The notes beneath the pieces were generated by a model. The model was given only the letters and a program-made list of their open reading frames with translations. It ran no database searches and was not told the origin of the DNA. A program made the position numbers and the translations under genes. Positions 1 through 10,100 of a DNA stretch of 64,000 bases are shown piece by piece (the stretch's first letter is position 1; the number at the start of each line of letters is the position of its first letter). Source of the stretch: Acidobacteriota bacterium. GTDB taxonomy: Bacteria > Acidobacteriota > Terriglobia > Bryobacterales > Bryobacteraceae. The DNA lies in contig JACPNQ010000006.1 of the NCBI GenBank assembly GCA_016185425.1, forward strand, positions 124,001 to 188,000, given 5' to 3'.

Positions 1-654
1 GTCGATATCCTCGCCCACGGCCTCGCGCACATTGGCATATGCGCGCGCCACATTGCGGATCTGTTGGCTCGTCAAGTTGACCGCATATCGCGCGGATGGT
101 ACGCCCAGCACCGGGTCAATGTTGATCTTGAACGTGTTGAAGCCTTCCGTTGCCGCCTTGATCTGGGCTGCCCACTCCCGGCACGATCCCTTATCCAGCA
201 TTTTCAGGGCGGCCGATCCGTGTGAATACATCGGGATCGACTCGCGGAACGGTCCGCCCAGCAGCACGTTTACCGGCTTGCCCAATAGCTTGCCGGCCAG
301 GTCCCATAGCGCCAGGTCGATCCCGCTGATCGTCGGAATGTGGGCCATGTACGTGTGCATCAGCGTCGTCAACTCGTGGAAGTGCACCTCAATCGCGAGC
401 GGGTCTTTGCCGATCAGCCGCGGCGCCATTGTCGCGATGCGTGCGCGTGCCATGGGCCCCGTGGCACCCGCCTCGCCATAGCCGGAGATGCCCGCGTCGG
501 TGTCAACGCGGATCAGGCAGTTGCCCGCGATGCTTTGAATGGCCATCGCGTGAATGGCGGTGATCTTTACTTTTCCTTGTATCGGCGCCGCGGCACGCGC
601 CAGGGCAGGGAATAGCGGCAAGGATTTGAGGAGGTCGCGGCGGGAGACGATCAT
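1..654 (-). CDS. Mandelate racemase/muconate lactonizing enzyme family protein (5' part, runs off window)
   Basis: This is the N-terminal 218 residues of an enolase-superfamily enzyme; the frame is still open at base 1, so the catalytic barrel is cut off. The protein opens with MIVSRRDLLKSLPLFPALARA, a twin-arginine (SRRDLLK) signal, so export to the periplasm is likely. The MR_MLE N-terminal capping domain follows, with VDTDAGISGYGEAG near residues 50-65 and ISGIDLALWDLAGKLLGKPV near 110-130, which is the family signature entering the barrel. The lysine/aspartate acid-base residues lie further on or outside the window, so the substrate (a sugar acid such as galactonate or mandelate) cannot be named. 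The start at 654 is the first ATG before the Tat motif. It is divergent from the receptor at 785. Confidence 0.85.
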   Translation of the reverse strand, partial: MIVSRRDLLKSLPLFPALARAAAPIQGKVKITAIHAMAIQSIAGNCLIRVDTDAGISGYGEAGATGPMARARIATMAPRLIGKDPLAIEVHFHELTTLMHTYMAHIPTISGIDLALWDLAGKLLGKPVNVLLGGPFRESIPMYSHGSAALKMLDKGSCREWAAQIKAATEGFNTFKINIDPVLGVPSARYAVNLTSQQIRNVARAYANVREAVGEDID

Positions 655-705
655 GCGGCCAAATCTATCACTTATTCCGGGAGGTCAGATTAAAAAACCG
701 AACCG

Positions 706-733
706 TTGACAGCCCCTCTAGTGCTTTTATACT
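706..733 (+). promoter_or_regulatory. Sigma70-type promoter of the first TonB receptor
   Basis: A perfect -35 hexamer TTGACA (706-711) is followed after 16 bases by TATACT (728-733), one mismatch from the -10 consensus. Transcription would start near 740, and a good ribosome binding site (AAGGGG, 773-778) lies 6 bases before the ATG at 785. This is one of the clearest promoters in the window and suggests strong basal expression of the receptor and the TPR gene behind it. Confidence 0.7.
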
Positions 734-784
734 ATTCCTCCAAACCTGGTTGAGTCCGGGGTCGATCCAAGTAAGGGGTATATT

Positions 785-3700
785 ATGCGCGCAAAGTTCG
801 CGGCAATCGCACTGTTGCTATCCATTTTTGTCGCCGCTCCATCGTGGGGCCAAGCCGTATACGGAACCATCGTGGGCAGCGTGGCCGATTCATCCGGCGC
901 CGCCGTCCCCAATGCGAAAGTCCTGATCACCGACATGGGCCGTGATGTCACCCAGACCACCACGACCAACGAATCGGGCAACTTCACGCAACGCTTCCTC
1001 ATCGTCGGCCGCTATCGCGTTCGTATCGAGGCCGGCGGCTTCAAGACCTTTATCCAGGAAAATATCCCTGTATCCGTAGACACCGAACTCCGCGTCGACG
1101 TGAAACTGCAGGTCGGCGAAATCACCCAGACGGTTGAAGTTACCGCCGAAGCCGGCATTCTGAAAACGGAGCGCAGCGATGTGGCCTCCACGTATTCGGA
1201 GCGGACGGTCACGGAACTCCCGGTCCTCAACCGCCGCTTCACGAACTTCCAGTTGATGACACCCGGCGTGGTGAGCTTCCCCACATCGCTCACCGCCGCC
1301 TCCGCGGAGAATCCGCAGGGTTCCTACCGTATGCTTGTCAACGGCCAGAGTTTCGCGGGAACGTCGCACCTGCTCGACGGTACGGATAACCACGACGCGG
1401 TGCTCGGCTGGATCGTTATCAATCCCACGCTCGAGTCCGTTACCGAGGCGAAGATCACGACGGCAAACTACGACGCGGAGTTTGGCGTCGCCAGCGCCGG
1501 TGTAGTCAGCGCGCAGACGAAGGCCGGCACGAACTCCATGCACGGTTCGCTCTTTGAGTTCCTGCGCAACGATCATATGATCGCCCGCAACCCGTTCACT
1601 CAGTCGAAGGTGATTCCGAACTCGAACGGCCGGCTGATCCCCCTCACGCAATGGAATCAGTTTGGCGGTTCCATTGGCGGCGCGGTCATCAAAAACAAGC
1701 TCTTCTATTTCGGCGATTATCAAGGAACCCGCCGCAATACGGGCGGCGGCGCGTTGCTGCGCGTTCCGAGCGCCCTTGAGCGCACAGGCGATCTGAGCGC
1801 TACCGGCGTGAATATCTTCGATCCGCTTTCCGGCCCGCCGGCGACGCGTACTCCATTCGCCGGGAATCGTATCCCCGCCAATCGCATGTCTTCGCAGACG
1901 CAGAACCTGTTGAAGCTGATTCCCGACGCCAATACCGCCGCCTCGCTCGATCAGCCCAACTTCGCCTCCTCCGGCGGCGTCAAATTCAACGACGATGCCT
2001 TCAACGTGCGCGGCGACTACTACCTCAACGATAAGATACATACGTTTGGCCGCTACTCCATGCAGGATTTCCGCATGGTGGCGCCCGGTTCCTTCGGTCT
2101 CGTCGCTGGCGGTCCTGGTCTCGACGCTTCCGGATCCACCAGTGCCTACGCCGGCGCATCCGATTCCCGCAATCACTCCATCGCCGGCGGCTTCGACTAC
2201 AACGTCCGCGCCAACCTCCTCACCGATTTCCGTTTCGGCTACGTCCGCTATCACGTCTTCGGCCAGCCTAACGGCATCGGCACTTCGCCCGCGAAAGACG
2301 CCGGCATTCCCGGTGTGAACGTCGACCAGAACTTCAACTCCGGCATGCCCGCGTTCTTCATTAACGGCTATGGCAGCAGCCTGTTCAAGTTCGGCTACGC
2401 GCTCGGCGTGAACGGCTGCAACTGCCCGCTGATCCAGGACGAGAACCAGTATCAGTTCGTGAACAACTGGACCAAGATTCAGGGCAATCACACCTTCAAG
2501 TTCGGCGCCGACATTCGCCGCGCGCATAATCTCCGCGTGCCGTCCGATCGTCATCGCTCGGGCGAACTCAATTTCGACGCGGCCCGCACGCAGGGCCCCA
2601 GCGGCGGCGGCTCCGGCCTCGCCTCGTTCCTGATGGGCGACGTCTCCCGCTTCGAGCGCTACGTCTCGAATTCGCTCGATGCGCGCGAGACGCAGAACCG
2701 GCTATTCTTCTTCGCGCAGGATCAATGGCGCATCACCAAGAAGCTCACGATCAACTACGGCCTGCGCTGGGAAAACTACCGGCCGCAGAGAGTCAACGGA
2801 GCCGGTAACGGCGGGTTCGTCAGCCTCTCCACCGGTGAAGTTTCCGTCGCCGGCCAGGATGGCGTGGGCCTCGATCTCAACGTCAAGACCTCCAATAAGC
2901 TCTTCGCCCCGCGCCTCGGTCTGGCCTACCAATTCGATTCGAAGACCGTCATCCGCGCCGGCTACGGACGAGGATTCAATCTCGGCGTCTTCGGCTCCAT
3001 CTTTGGCCACAACGTCACGCAGAACCTGCCGATTCTCGGCATTCAGTCAGTGCAGCCGGCCAATAACTATGACGCGGTCTTCACCCTCACCCAGGGCCCT
3101 ACGGCCCTGGATCCCGCATCGATTCTCGCCGCGCAGCGCAAAGGCCCCAACGGCAAGAACATTCTGCCCAACGGTGTTACGGCGTTCGTGATCTCGAATC
3201 CCATCCGCTTCCCAACCGTCGACGCCTGGAACTTCACCATCCAGCGGCAGATCAACGCCACGTCGTCGTTTGAAGTCGGTTACGTCGGCACCAAGGGCAC
3301 GCACGTATTCGCCGGAACCGGCGGCGACTACGACCCGAACCAGGCCGATATTAATGGTTTCGGCACGCTCTCGCTCAATCAGCGCAAGCCGTATTTCAAT
3401 CAGTTCGGCTGGTCGCAAAACCTCCGATACTACGGCAGCGATGCCAGCAACAACTATCACTCGCTGCAGTTGAAGTTCGACAAACGCTTTTCCGGCGGCC
3501 TGAACATCATGTCCCACTATACGTGGTCGAAGAACATCGACTACGATGGCACCTATTACCCGCGCGACGCCAAACTTGCCCGCGCCATATCGAACAACAA
3601 CCGCCGTCACGTCTTCTTCCTTGCATCGCTCTATGAAATGCCATTCGGCAAAGGCCGCAAGTACATGAGCAATGCGCCAAGGGCGATGGATCTTCTCCTC

Positions 3701-4183
3701 GGCGGTTGGCAGTTGAACGGCACTTGGAGCTACATGGCCGGCCAGCCCTTCACGCCCAGCTATCGCGATTGCAACTCCGATCGTGACACCGGCTGGTGCC
3801 GCCCGGATGTCGTCGGTGACTTCTCCGTCTCCAACCCCGACCAGTTCGGCTGGTTCAAGACGACCGGTGTGCCGCTCACCGCCAACGGCCAGACCGATGG
3901 CCCATGGCAACGTCCGCAACGCGGCAAGTTCGGCACCATCGGCCGCAACGCCATCGTCGGTCCGAACTTCGGGCAGCTCGACATGTCGTTCTTTAAGACC
4001 TTCCGCATCGTGGAAGGCCACACGCTTCAGTTCCGCGCGGAGTCGTTTAACTTCACCAACCACACGAACCTGGCCAACCCCAATTCGTGCGTCGATTGCC
4101 CCGGCCAGGCAGGCCGCATCTTTGGCGCTTTCGCCAATTATGTGCCGCGGCAATGGCAGATGGCTCTGAAGTACGCGTTCTAA
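785..4183 (+). CDS. Oar-like TonB-dependent outer-membrane receptor, 1132 aa
   Basis: This is a large outer-membrane beta-barrel protein. A signal peptide (residues 1-23, ending SWGQA) is followed by a carboxypeptidase-regulatory-like beta-sandwich (about 25-110, starting VYGTIVGSVADSSGAAVPNA), a plug-like segment with LVNGQSFAGTSHLLDGTDN, and a long barrel with repeated strands such as NNWTKIQGNHTFKFGADIRR and LTINYGLRWENYRPQ. The last residue is Phe (LKYAF), typical for recognition by the BAM assembly machinery. Such Oar/SusC-like proteins are very numerous in Acidobacteriota, and the ligand is unknown. A consensus promoter and a ribosome binding site precede it. A TPR protein follows after 7 bases, probably in the same transcript. 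Confidence 0.9.
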   Translation: MRAKFAAIALLLSIFVAAPSWGQAVYGTIVGSVADSSGAAVPNAKVLITDMGRDVTQTTTTNESGNFTQRFLIVGRYRVRIEAGGFKTFIQENIPVSVDTELRVDVKLQVGEITQTVEVTAEAGILKTERSDVASTYSERTVTELPVLNRRFTNFQLMTPGVVSFPTSLTAASAENPQGSYRMLVNGQSFAGTSHLLDGTDNHDAVLGWIVINPTLESVTEAKITTANYDAEFGVASAGVVSAQTKAGTNSMHGSLFEFLRNDHMIARNPFTQSKVIPNSNGRLIPLTQWNQFGGSIGGAVIKNKLFYFGDYQGTRRNTGGGALLRVPSALERTGDLSATGVNIFDPLSGPPATRTPFAGNRIPANRMSSQTQNLLKLIPDANTAASLDQPNFASSGGVKFNDDAFNVRGDYYLNDKIHTFGRYSMQDFRMVAPGSFGLVAGGPGLDASGSTSAYAGASDSRNHSIAGGFDYNVRANLLTDFRFGYVRYHVFGQPNGIGTSPAKDAGIPGVNVDQNFNSGMPAFFINGYGSSLFKFGYALGVNGCNCPLIQDENQYQFVNNWTKIQGNHTFKFGADIRRAHNLRVPSDRHRSGELNFDAARTQGPSGGGSGLASFLMGDVSRFERYVSNSLDARETQNRLFFFAQDQWRITKKLTINYGLRWENYRPQRVNGAGNGGFVSLSTGEVSVAGQDGVGLDLNVKTSNKLFAPRLGLAYQFDSKTVIRAGYGRGFNLGVFGSIFGHNVTQNLPILGIQSVQPANNYDAVFTLTQGPTALDPASILAAQRKGPNGKNILPNGVTAFVISNPIRFPTVDAWNFTIQRQINATSSFEVGYVGTKGTHVFAGTGGDYDPNQADINGFGTLSLNQRKPYFNQFGWSQNLRYYGSDASNNYHSLQLKFDKRFSGGLNIMSHYTWSKNIDYDGTYYPRDAKLARAISNNNRRHVFFLASLYEMPFGKGRKYMSNAPRAMDLLLGGWQLNGTWSYMAGQPFTPSYRDCNSDRDTGWCRPDVVGDFSVSNPDQFGWFKTTGVPLTANGQTDGPWQRPQRGKFGTIGRNAIVGPNFGQLDMSFFKTFRIVEGHTLQFRAESFNFTNHTNLANPNSCVDCPGQAGRIFGAFANYVPRQWQMALKYAF

Positions 4184-4190
4184 TGAAGGA

Positions 4191-5420
4191 ATGAAGTTGT
4201 TCTATCTGGCGATGGCGGCGAGCGTGATCGCCGCCCAGCCGCCAGCCGGTCTGCGCGCGCAGGGCAATGCGCTCAAAGCGAAAGGGGACGCCGCGGGGGC
4301 GCTCGCGGCCTTTGAGCGCGCTGCCGAAATGGAGCCCAACGCAGCGGACCTTCGTGACGAGATCGGCTTCTTGCTCGCCGTGCAGGGCCGTCATGCGGAG
4401 GCTATCCCGCAGTTCCAACATGCTCTCCGTTTGAACCCTCGCTACGCGCCCGCTCACTTCCATCTCGGTGTTGCCCTCCGCCTTCGCAGCGACCTTCCCG
4501 GCGGCATCGCCGCCCTCCGCGAAGCGGTGAAGCTCGATCCCCGCAACGCCGAGTACCGCTTCCGCCTGGCCAACATGCTCTACGACGCCGGCGACGGCGC
4601 ATCCGCACTCGCTGAAGCCAAGGCCGCTCCACCCCGTGCCGATACCTGGAACCTCATCGGCCTCATCGAGCAGCGCCAAGGCAATAGCAAATCCGCCCGC
4701 GACGCCTATCAAAAAGCAGTCAATGGCAAACCGTTCGACACCGAATATCGCAACAATCTCGGCCTCACGCTCGTCGATCTCGGGTTGGCTCGCGAAGGCC
4801 TTGCCCAGTTTCAGCAGATCCTGAAGCAGGACCCCGCGAATCGCATCGCGCGCATCAATACTGGCTATACCTATCTTCAAACCGGCGACTACGACGCAGC
4901 CCTCGCCCAATTCCAAACCCTTGCCGCCGAATACCCCGAACAGGCTGTGATCCACTACGATCTGGGCCTCGCACTTAAGCAGAAGGATCGGCTCGAAGCC
5001 GCGAAAAAATCCTTTCGCGAAGCACTCCGTCTGGATCCCAATATGGTCGAAGCCCACTACACCCTCGGCATCACCTGCTGGCAGAATGGCGACATAGATG
5101 AGACCGCGGCCGCCATGAGCGCCGCCATTGTCCTCCGCCCCAACTATGCCGAAGCACACTACATGCTCGGTACCGCGCTGAAACAAAAAGGCGAGCTCGC
5201 CGAAGCCTCGAAGGCTCTCGAAGCAGCCATACGGCTTGACCCCAACACCCCTGGTCCCTACAACACTCTCGCGCAAATCCGCCAGCAGCAGGGCAATCGC
5301 GAAGCCGCGAAGGCGCTATTCGCGCAAGCGGCCGAAGTGAAGAAGAACCTGGATGCCTCGCAGGCCGAGCGACTCCGCACCATGGGCCCCGCTACGCGTT
5401 CTTCCCTTCCACGGCGGTAA
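4191..5420 (+). CDS. Exported tetratricopeptide-repeat protein, 409 aa
   Basis: A short hydrophobic leader (MKLFYLAMAASVIAAQ) suggests export to the periplasm. The rest is a solenoid of roughly ten TPR units of 34 residues, visible from repeats such as AIPQFQHALRLNPRYAPAHF, AKKSFREALRLDPNMVEAHY and ASKALEAAIRLDPNTPGPYN. TPR arrays are protein-binding scaffolds; no catalytic domain is present. The gene starts 7 bases after the receptor stop. An AAGGA abuts the ATG with no spacer, so translation may be coupled to the receptor. The 3' end overlaps the convergent CRTAC gene by 29 bases. Receptor, TPR and CRTAC genes grouped like this recur in Acidobacteriota, so a shared role at the envelope is an inference. 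Confidence 0.85.
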   Translation: MKLFYLAMAASVIAAQPPAGLRAQGNALKAKGDAAGALAAFERAAEMEPNAADLRDEIGFLLAVQGRHAEAIPQFQHALRLNPRYAPAHFHLGVALRLRSDLPGGIAALREAVKLDPRNAEYRFRLANMLYDAGDGASALAEAKAAPPRADTWNLIGLIEQRQGNSKSARDAYQKAVNGKPFDTEYRNNLGLTLVDLGLAREGLAQFQQILKQDPANRIARINTGYTYLQTGDYDAALAQFQTLAAEYPEQAVIHYDLGLALKQKDRLEAAKKSFREALRLDPNMVEAHYTLGITCWQNGDIDETAAAMSAAIVLRPNYAEAHYMLGTALKQKGELAEASKALEAAIRLDPNTPGPYNTLAQIRQQQGNREAAKALFAQAAEVKKNLDASQAERLRTMGPATRSSLPRR

Positions 5421-7098
5421 TCACCTGGTTCGCCTTCACGCCTCGAATCTTGTCGACAATTCCGCTCGGCCACCGAATCTCCAGGTCCGCCGTCTCCGCC
5501 GCGCCCAGCCCGAAATGCACGCGTAGATCGCTTTGCGATAAATAGCTCCCCCCGCTCCGCACCTCGTCCATCTGCCGGTGTCCGCCGGTTGCGCAATAGA
5601 TGCGCGCGCCAATCCCCGTGCGGTTCGATTTTACCCCCACGGTCTTCACCTTCAGCCAATTGTTCTTCACCATCGAATCGCACCGCAGCAACTGCGGTAC
5701 ATCGTTCATGCAGTTCACCAGTAGGTCCAAATCGCCGTCATTATCGAAGTCCCCCACCGCCATCCCGCGCCCGGTCACCTTCTCTAGAATCCCCGGCCCT
5801 AACTGTTCCGATATCTCTTCAAACTTCCCATTCCGCAAGTTGCGATACGCCACTTTGCGCTGTTTATACCCCGACTCCGCCGCGCTCTCGCCCACCTCCG
5901 GATACACGTGCCCGTTGCACAGCAGAATGTCCGCCCATCCGTCATTGTCGAAATCCAGAAACGACGCGCCCCAACCCAGGAACCGCGTGACTCGTCCAAG
6001 GCCCGATTGAAACGTCCTATCTTCAAACACGCCGCCGCCCGCCCCGCGATAGAGGCTTGACGTATCCCCCGCGAAGTTCGTCTTTACAATGTCGAAGTTC
6101 CCATCACAGTCAAAATCCGCCACGCCAACGCCCATTCCCGCCTGCGGTTTCCCATCGGCGGAAAACGCCACGCCCGCTTCGATCGCTATCTCAGTAAACG
6201 TCCCATCGTGATTGTTCTTATATAGCGCCGATGAGGTGGAATCGTTGGCGACATAAATATCCGGCCAGCCGTCATTGTCGAAGTCGGAGACGACCACGCC
6301 CAATCCATACGTTCCTTCGGTCTTCAGTATTCCGGCGGCTTCGGACACATCGGAGAACGTCCCGTCGCCATTGTTCCGGAACAGAATGTTCTTCCCTCCC
6401 TTCAGCCCTGGAGGCCCGCATGCCACCAAAATGCCCTTGTATTTACACGGCCCCGACTCCGGCAGCGGCGCCGTTTTCGGGTCGAAGTCGATGTAGTTCG
6501 CGACAAACAGATCCAGGCGCCCGTCTTTGTTGTAGTCGACAAACGCGCAACCCGTGTTGTGCCGCCGCAGTCCCGTTTTTGTCCGCGTCGTCACGCCCGC
6601 CTTCGCGGCCACGTCGAGAAACTTTCCGTTGCCCTGGTTCTTCCAAAGCGAGCAATCCCCCCAATAACTGACAAACAGGTCGTCGTGCCCGTCATTGTCA
6701 AAATCGCCAACGCAGCACCCGCTCCCCCAGCCGGTCCGCGCCACGCCCGCGGCCGCGGTCACATCCGTGAACGTGCCATCGCGATTGTTCTTATACAGCC
6801 GGCTCACCGGCGCGGTAGCCGGCGTCCACTTGGTCTCAAACCGGCTTCCATTCACCAAAAAAATATCGAGCCACCCATCGTTGTCGTAATCGAAAAACGC
6901 CGCGCCGCATCCCGTCGTTTCGATCAGATACTTATTCCGGTTCTCGCTCCCATATATCGTCTTCGTGCGTAGCCCCGCCTCCCGTGCTACATTGACGAAC
7001 GACACGCCAACGCCCTGCCCGCGCACAAGCTGGTCAAACGAGAATACCGCCGCCGTTCGACATAGCGAACGGATCAGCGAGCGTCTGGATTCGGCCAT
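5392..7098 (-). CDS. CRTAC family protein: FG-GAP/VCBS propeller plus ASPIC/UnbV domain, 568 aa
   Basis: The N-terminus MAESRRSLIRSLCRTAAVFSF resembles a Tat-type leader. The body carries seven calcium-type FG-GAP/VCBS blades, each with a D-x-D-x-D-G loop: DYDNDGWLD, DFDNDGHDD, DYNKDGRLD, DFDNDGWPD, DFDCDGNFD, DFDNDGWAD and DFDNDGDLD. They should fold as a beta-propeller. The C-terminal ~100 residues (from NNWLKVKTVG through GIGARI and DLEIRWPSG) form an ASPIC/UnbV domain, commonly found at the end of such proteins. The likely location is periplasmic or surface, with binding of carbohydrate or protein partners. No enzymatic activity can be read. It is convergent with the TPR gene (29-base overlap) and divergent from the second receptor at 7187. 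Confidence 0.88.
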   Translation of the reverse strand: MAESRRSLIRSLCRTAAVFSFDQLVRGQGVGVSFVNVAREAGLRTKTIYGSENRNKYLIETTGCGAAFFDYDNDGWLDIFLVNGSRFETKWTPATAPVSRLYKNNRDGTFTDVTAAAGVARTGWGSGCCVGDFDNDGHDDLFVSYWGDCSLWKNQGNGKFLDVAAKAGVTTRTKTGLRRHNTGCAFVDYNKDGRLDLFVANYIDFDPKTAPLPESGPCKYKGILVACGPPGLKGGKNILFRNNGDGTFSDVSEAAGILKTEGTYGLGVVVSDFDNDGWPDIYVANDSTSSALYKNNHDGTFTEIAIEAGVAFSADGKPQAGMGVGVADFDCDGNFDIVKTNFAGDTSSLYRGAGGGVFEDRTFQSGLGRVTRFLGWGASFLDFDNDGWADILLCNGHVYPEVGESAAESGYKQRKVAYRNLRNGKFEEISEQLGPGILEKVTGRGMAVGDFDNDGDLDLLVNCMNDVPQLLRCDSMVKNNWLKVKTVGVKSNRTGIGARIYCATGGHRQMDEVRSGGSYLSQSDLRVHFGLGAAETADLEIRWPSGIVDKIRGVKANQVITAVEGKNA

Positions 7099-7186
7099 AG
7101 ATGTCTATTGTGTCATCGGCGAGGTCCCCGCCGCGTTCCCGTTACATTCCTGTTACACTCGCCTTAATATCCGGAAGGAGCCCGAA

Positions 7187-10100
7187 ATGTCCACCGCGCG
7201 TTTGTTAGCTATTTCTCTTTTCTGTGCCGCTGCACCTGTCTTCGCTCAATCGACCTTCGGAGAGATCCGCGGCATTGTCACCGATGCCACCGGCGCGGTT
7301 ATCGCCGGCGCCAAAGTCGAAGCCAAGAGCGTCCAGACTGTGGAGGCCCGAAGGACCGTCACCGACTCTTCCGGCAACTACTCCTTTGTCAACCTCGATG
7401 CAGGCACCTATGAAATCTCTACGGAATCCTCAGGATTCCGCAAGAGTCAGGTACAAGGCGTCATCCTCCGCGCTCGCGAAATCGCCCGCGTCGACGTCCA
7501 TCTCGAAGTCGCCACCGCCACCACCGAAGTACAAGTGACCGAAGCGCGCCAGGTCATCCAGACAGACAGTTCCACAATCGTCGACTCCAAGACCTACGCG
7601 CAGATCGAAAAGCTCCCCGTCAACTTCCGCGCGGGCGGCACGAACTCCGTCTTCACCGCTATCTCTTTCACACCCGGTGTACAAACCGATTCCGGCGGCG
7701 GTAGCATCTCTATTGCCGGTGGCATGCCCTTCCAGGCAACCTCCACCATCGATGGCATCTCCTCCATCAACGTGCGCTCTAACGGCATTATCACGGAGAT
7801 GTTTCCTTCCTCGGACGCCATCGACGAGATCAAAGTCAGCTCCGTCTCCAATAACGCCGAGTTCGCGCAGATCGGCGACGTAACGACCACGTCCCGCTCC
7901 GGCTCCAATCATTTCCATGGCGCCGCCTTCTGGTATCACCAGAACGGCGCCTTTGATGCGCGCGACTTCTTCTCCTCCCGTACCAGCGCGCCCTTTAAGG
8001 TCTCAAACGACTACGGCCTCAGCGGCGGCGGCCCTGTGCGCAAGAACAAGACCTTCGTCTTCGCCTCCTGGGAAGCGCTCCGCTTCCGCGCCGCGAGCCA
8101 GATCAATCAAATCGTTCCGCCCGATAGCTACCGCTCGGGCAACCTGTCGAGTGTCAGCGGCACCATCCGCGATCCTCTCAGCACCACCGGCGCTGTTTTC
8201 CCCGGCAACATTATCCCATCCAGCCGCATTGCACCCTCCACGGCGAAGGTGCTAGACCTGCTCTATCCGCACCAAAACGTCGCCGGCGATTCCATTGCCA
8301 ACCCCAACCTCCGCCTCCAGCTCCCCGCCGCGAACAACAATGACCAATACGATATCCGTGGCGACCACACGTTCACCGAGAAGCAAAACATCTTTGTCCG
8401 TTTTTCATCCAAGGACGTCGTGCAGGCGAACCCGCTCTCCCTCCCCGCGCTCGGCGACTCCCGCAACATCACGAAGGCCCACACGCTCACCGCGGCCTAT
8501 AACCTCATCATCAAGGCGAACCTCGTCAACGAATTCCGCACCGGGTTCGCCAGCCGCCCCTTCAGTAACGACTTCGGTCCCGCCGGCACCAGCCTGGATG
8601 GCCCGTCCATCGTCAAAACGATCGGCATCCAGGGCATCCGCTCGGATCCGCCCAAAGTCGCCAGCGTACCCGATTTCGGGATCACCGGATTCGCGGGTAC
8701 CGCGAAGGGCCGCGGTTACACGCAGCTAAGCCGCAACATCCAGTTCACCGACAACGTCACATGGACCCGCAATCGCCACACCTTCAAATTCGGCGTCGAT
8801 TGGAAAATCCTCCGTGCCTCCGATAACATCTCCTTCTTCTCGGGTGACGATTTGGGCGAATACCGCTTCAACGGCATGTGGTCCGGGAACGCCTTCGCCG
8901 ACTTCCTTCTCGGCTTCCCGCAGCGCACACGCCTGGCCAATACTAGCCCCGATATTGATGGCTCCGCGAATCACTTGGCCTGGTTCGCACAGGACGACTG
9001 GAAGATCACTCAGCGCCTGACCCTCAATTACGGCCTTCGCTACGAAATCCAACAGCCTTTCTGGGACAAGACCCTTCAGCTCGCTAACTTCGATCGCGAC
9101 TATCCCGGCGGCCGCGTCGTCGTGCCCAACGCAGCCTCTCTCGCTCTCACTTCGCCACAGTTCCGGCAGTCCATCGGCTCCACGCCCATTGTCACCGCCG
9201 AGACTGCCGGCCTTCCCGAGCGCCTTCGCTACACCGACCTCAATAACTTCCTCCCGCGCATCGGCTTCGCCTATCGTCCTTGGGGCAACAAAACGGTAAT
9301 CCGCGGCGGATACGGCATCTACGCTGTGACTATTCTCGGCGCCGTCTTCTATTCGCTCACCGGCATCCATACCTCCGACACCCGCACCTACGATAACTTC
9401 CGCAACCCCGACGGCACCCCCGCCCTTGCGTTCCCCGCGCCTTTTGGCGCGGGCCTTGGCGCCATCTCCGCAGTCGGTACCGCCGATTTCCGGCGCGGCA
9501 ATGAGATCCACGGTCCAGTGCCTTCCGCCCAGCAATGGAACTTCACCATCGAACGCGATCTCGGCTACAGCACCAGTCTCCGGCTCACCTACCAGGGCTC
9601 GCACTCCATCAAGCTTTACTCCAGCCCCGATCTCAATCAAGTCCGTCTGAACACCATCGGCTATCAGCAGGCCCGGCTCAGTCGTCCCTATCCCAACTGG
9701 GCCATCGTTTATAGCCGCGATAACGGTGTCTCGGCGAAATACAACGCGTTCATCATGGAAGTGAACAAACGCTTCTCGCGCGGCCTCGGCTTCCAGTCCT
9801 CGTGGGCCTGGTCGAAAAACCTGAGCAACGCCACCGGCTCTAACAGCACCGGATTCGCCAGTGAGGCCGGCTCCGTGCCGACCGATCGCTTCAATCTCGG
9901 CCTCGACTACGGCAACGTCTCCTCCACGCGCCGTCACCGCTGGCTCACCGTTGCCAACTGGGAGATTCCCTTCGGTCGCGGCAAGAGCACGCTGATGCAA
10001 GGTACCGCCAGCCAGCGCGTCGTAAATGGTGTGCTCGGCGGCTGGGAACTCTCCGGCATCTTCCTCGCGCAGACCGGGCCATTCCTCACGCCAATCACCA

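Noticed and set aside
890..2554. Minus-strand open frame of 554 codons opposite the first receptor
   Set aside because: Lies entirely opposite a well-supported receptor gene; the composition (Val/Ala/Gly/Glu-rich, no domain) is that of a GC-rich antisense shadow. The same applies to 3047-4153 and 8726-10000 (-).
5589..6010. Overlapping plus-strand frames opposite the CRTAC gene
   Set aside because: Both are Pro/Ser/Arg-rich and opposite seven clear FG-GAP repeats.
6965..7186. N-terminal extension of the second receptor
   Set aside because: The extension overlaps the divergent CRTAC gene, has no signal peptide or ribosome site, and a strong site plus signal peptide exist at 7187.
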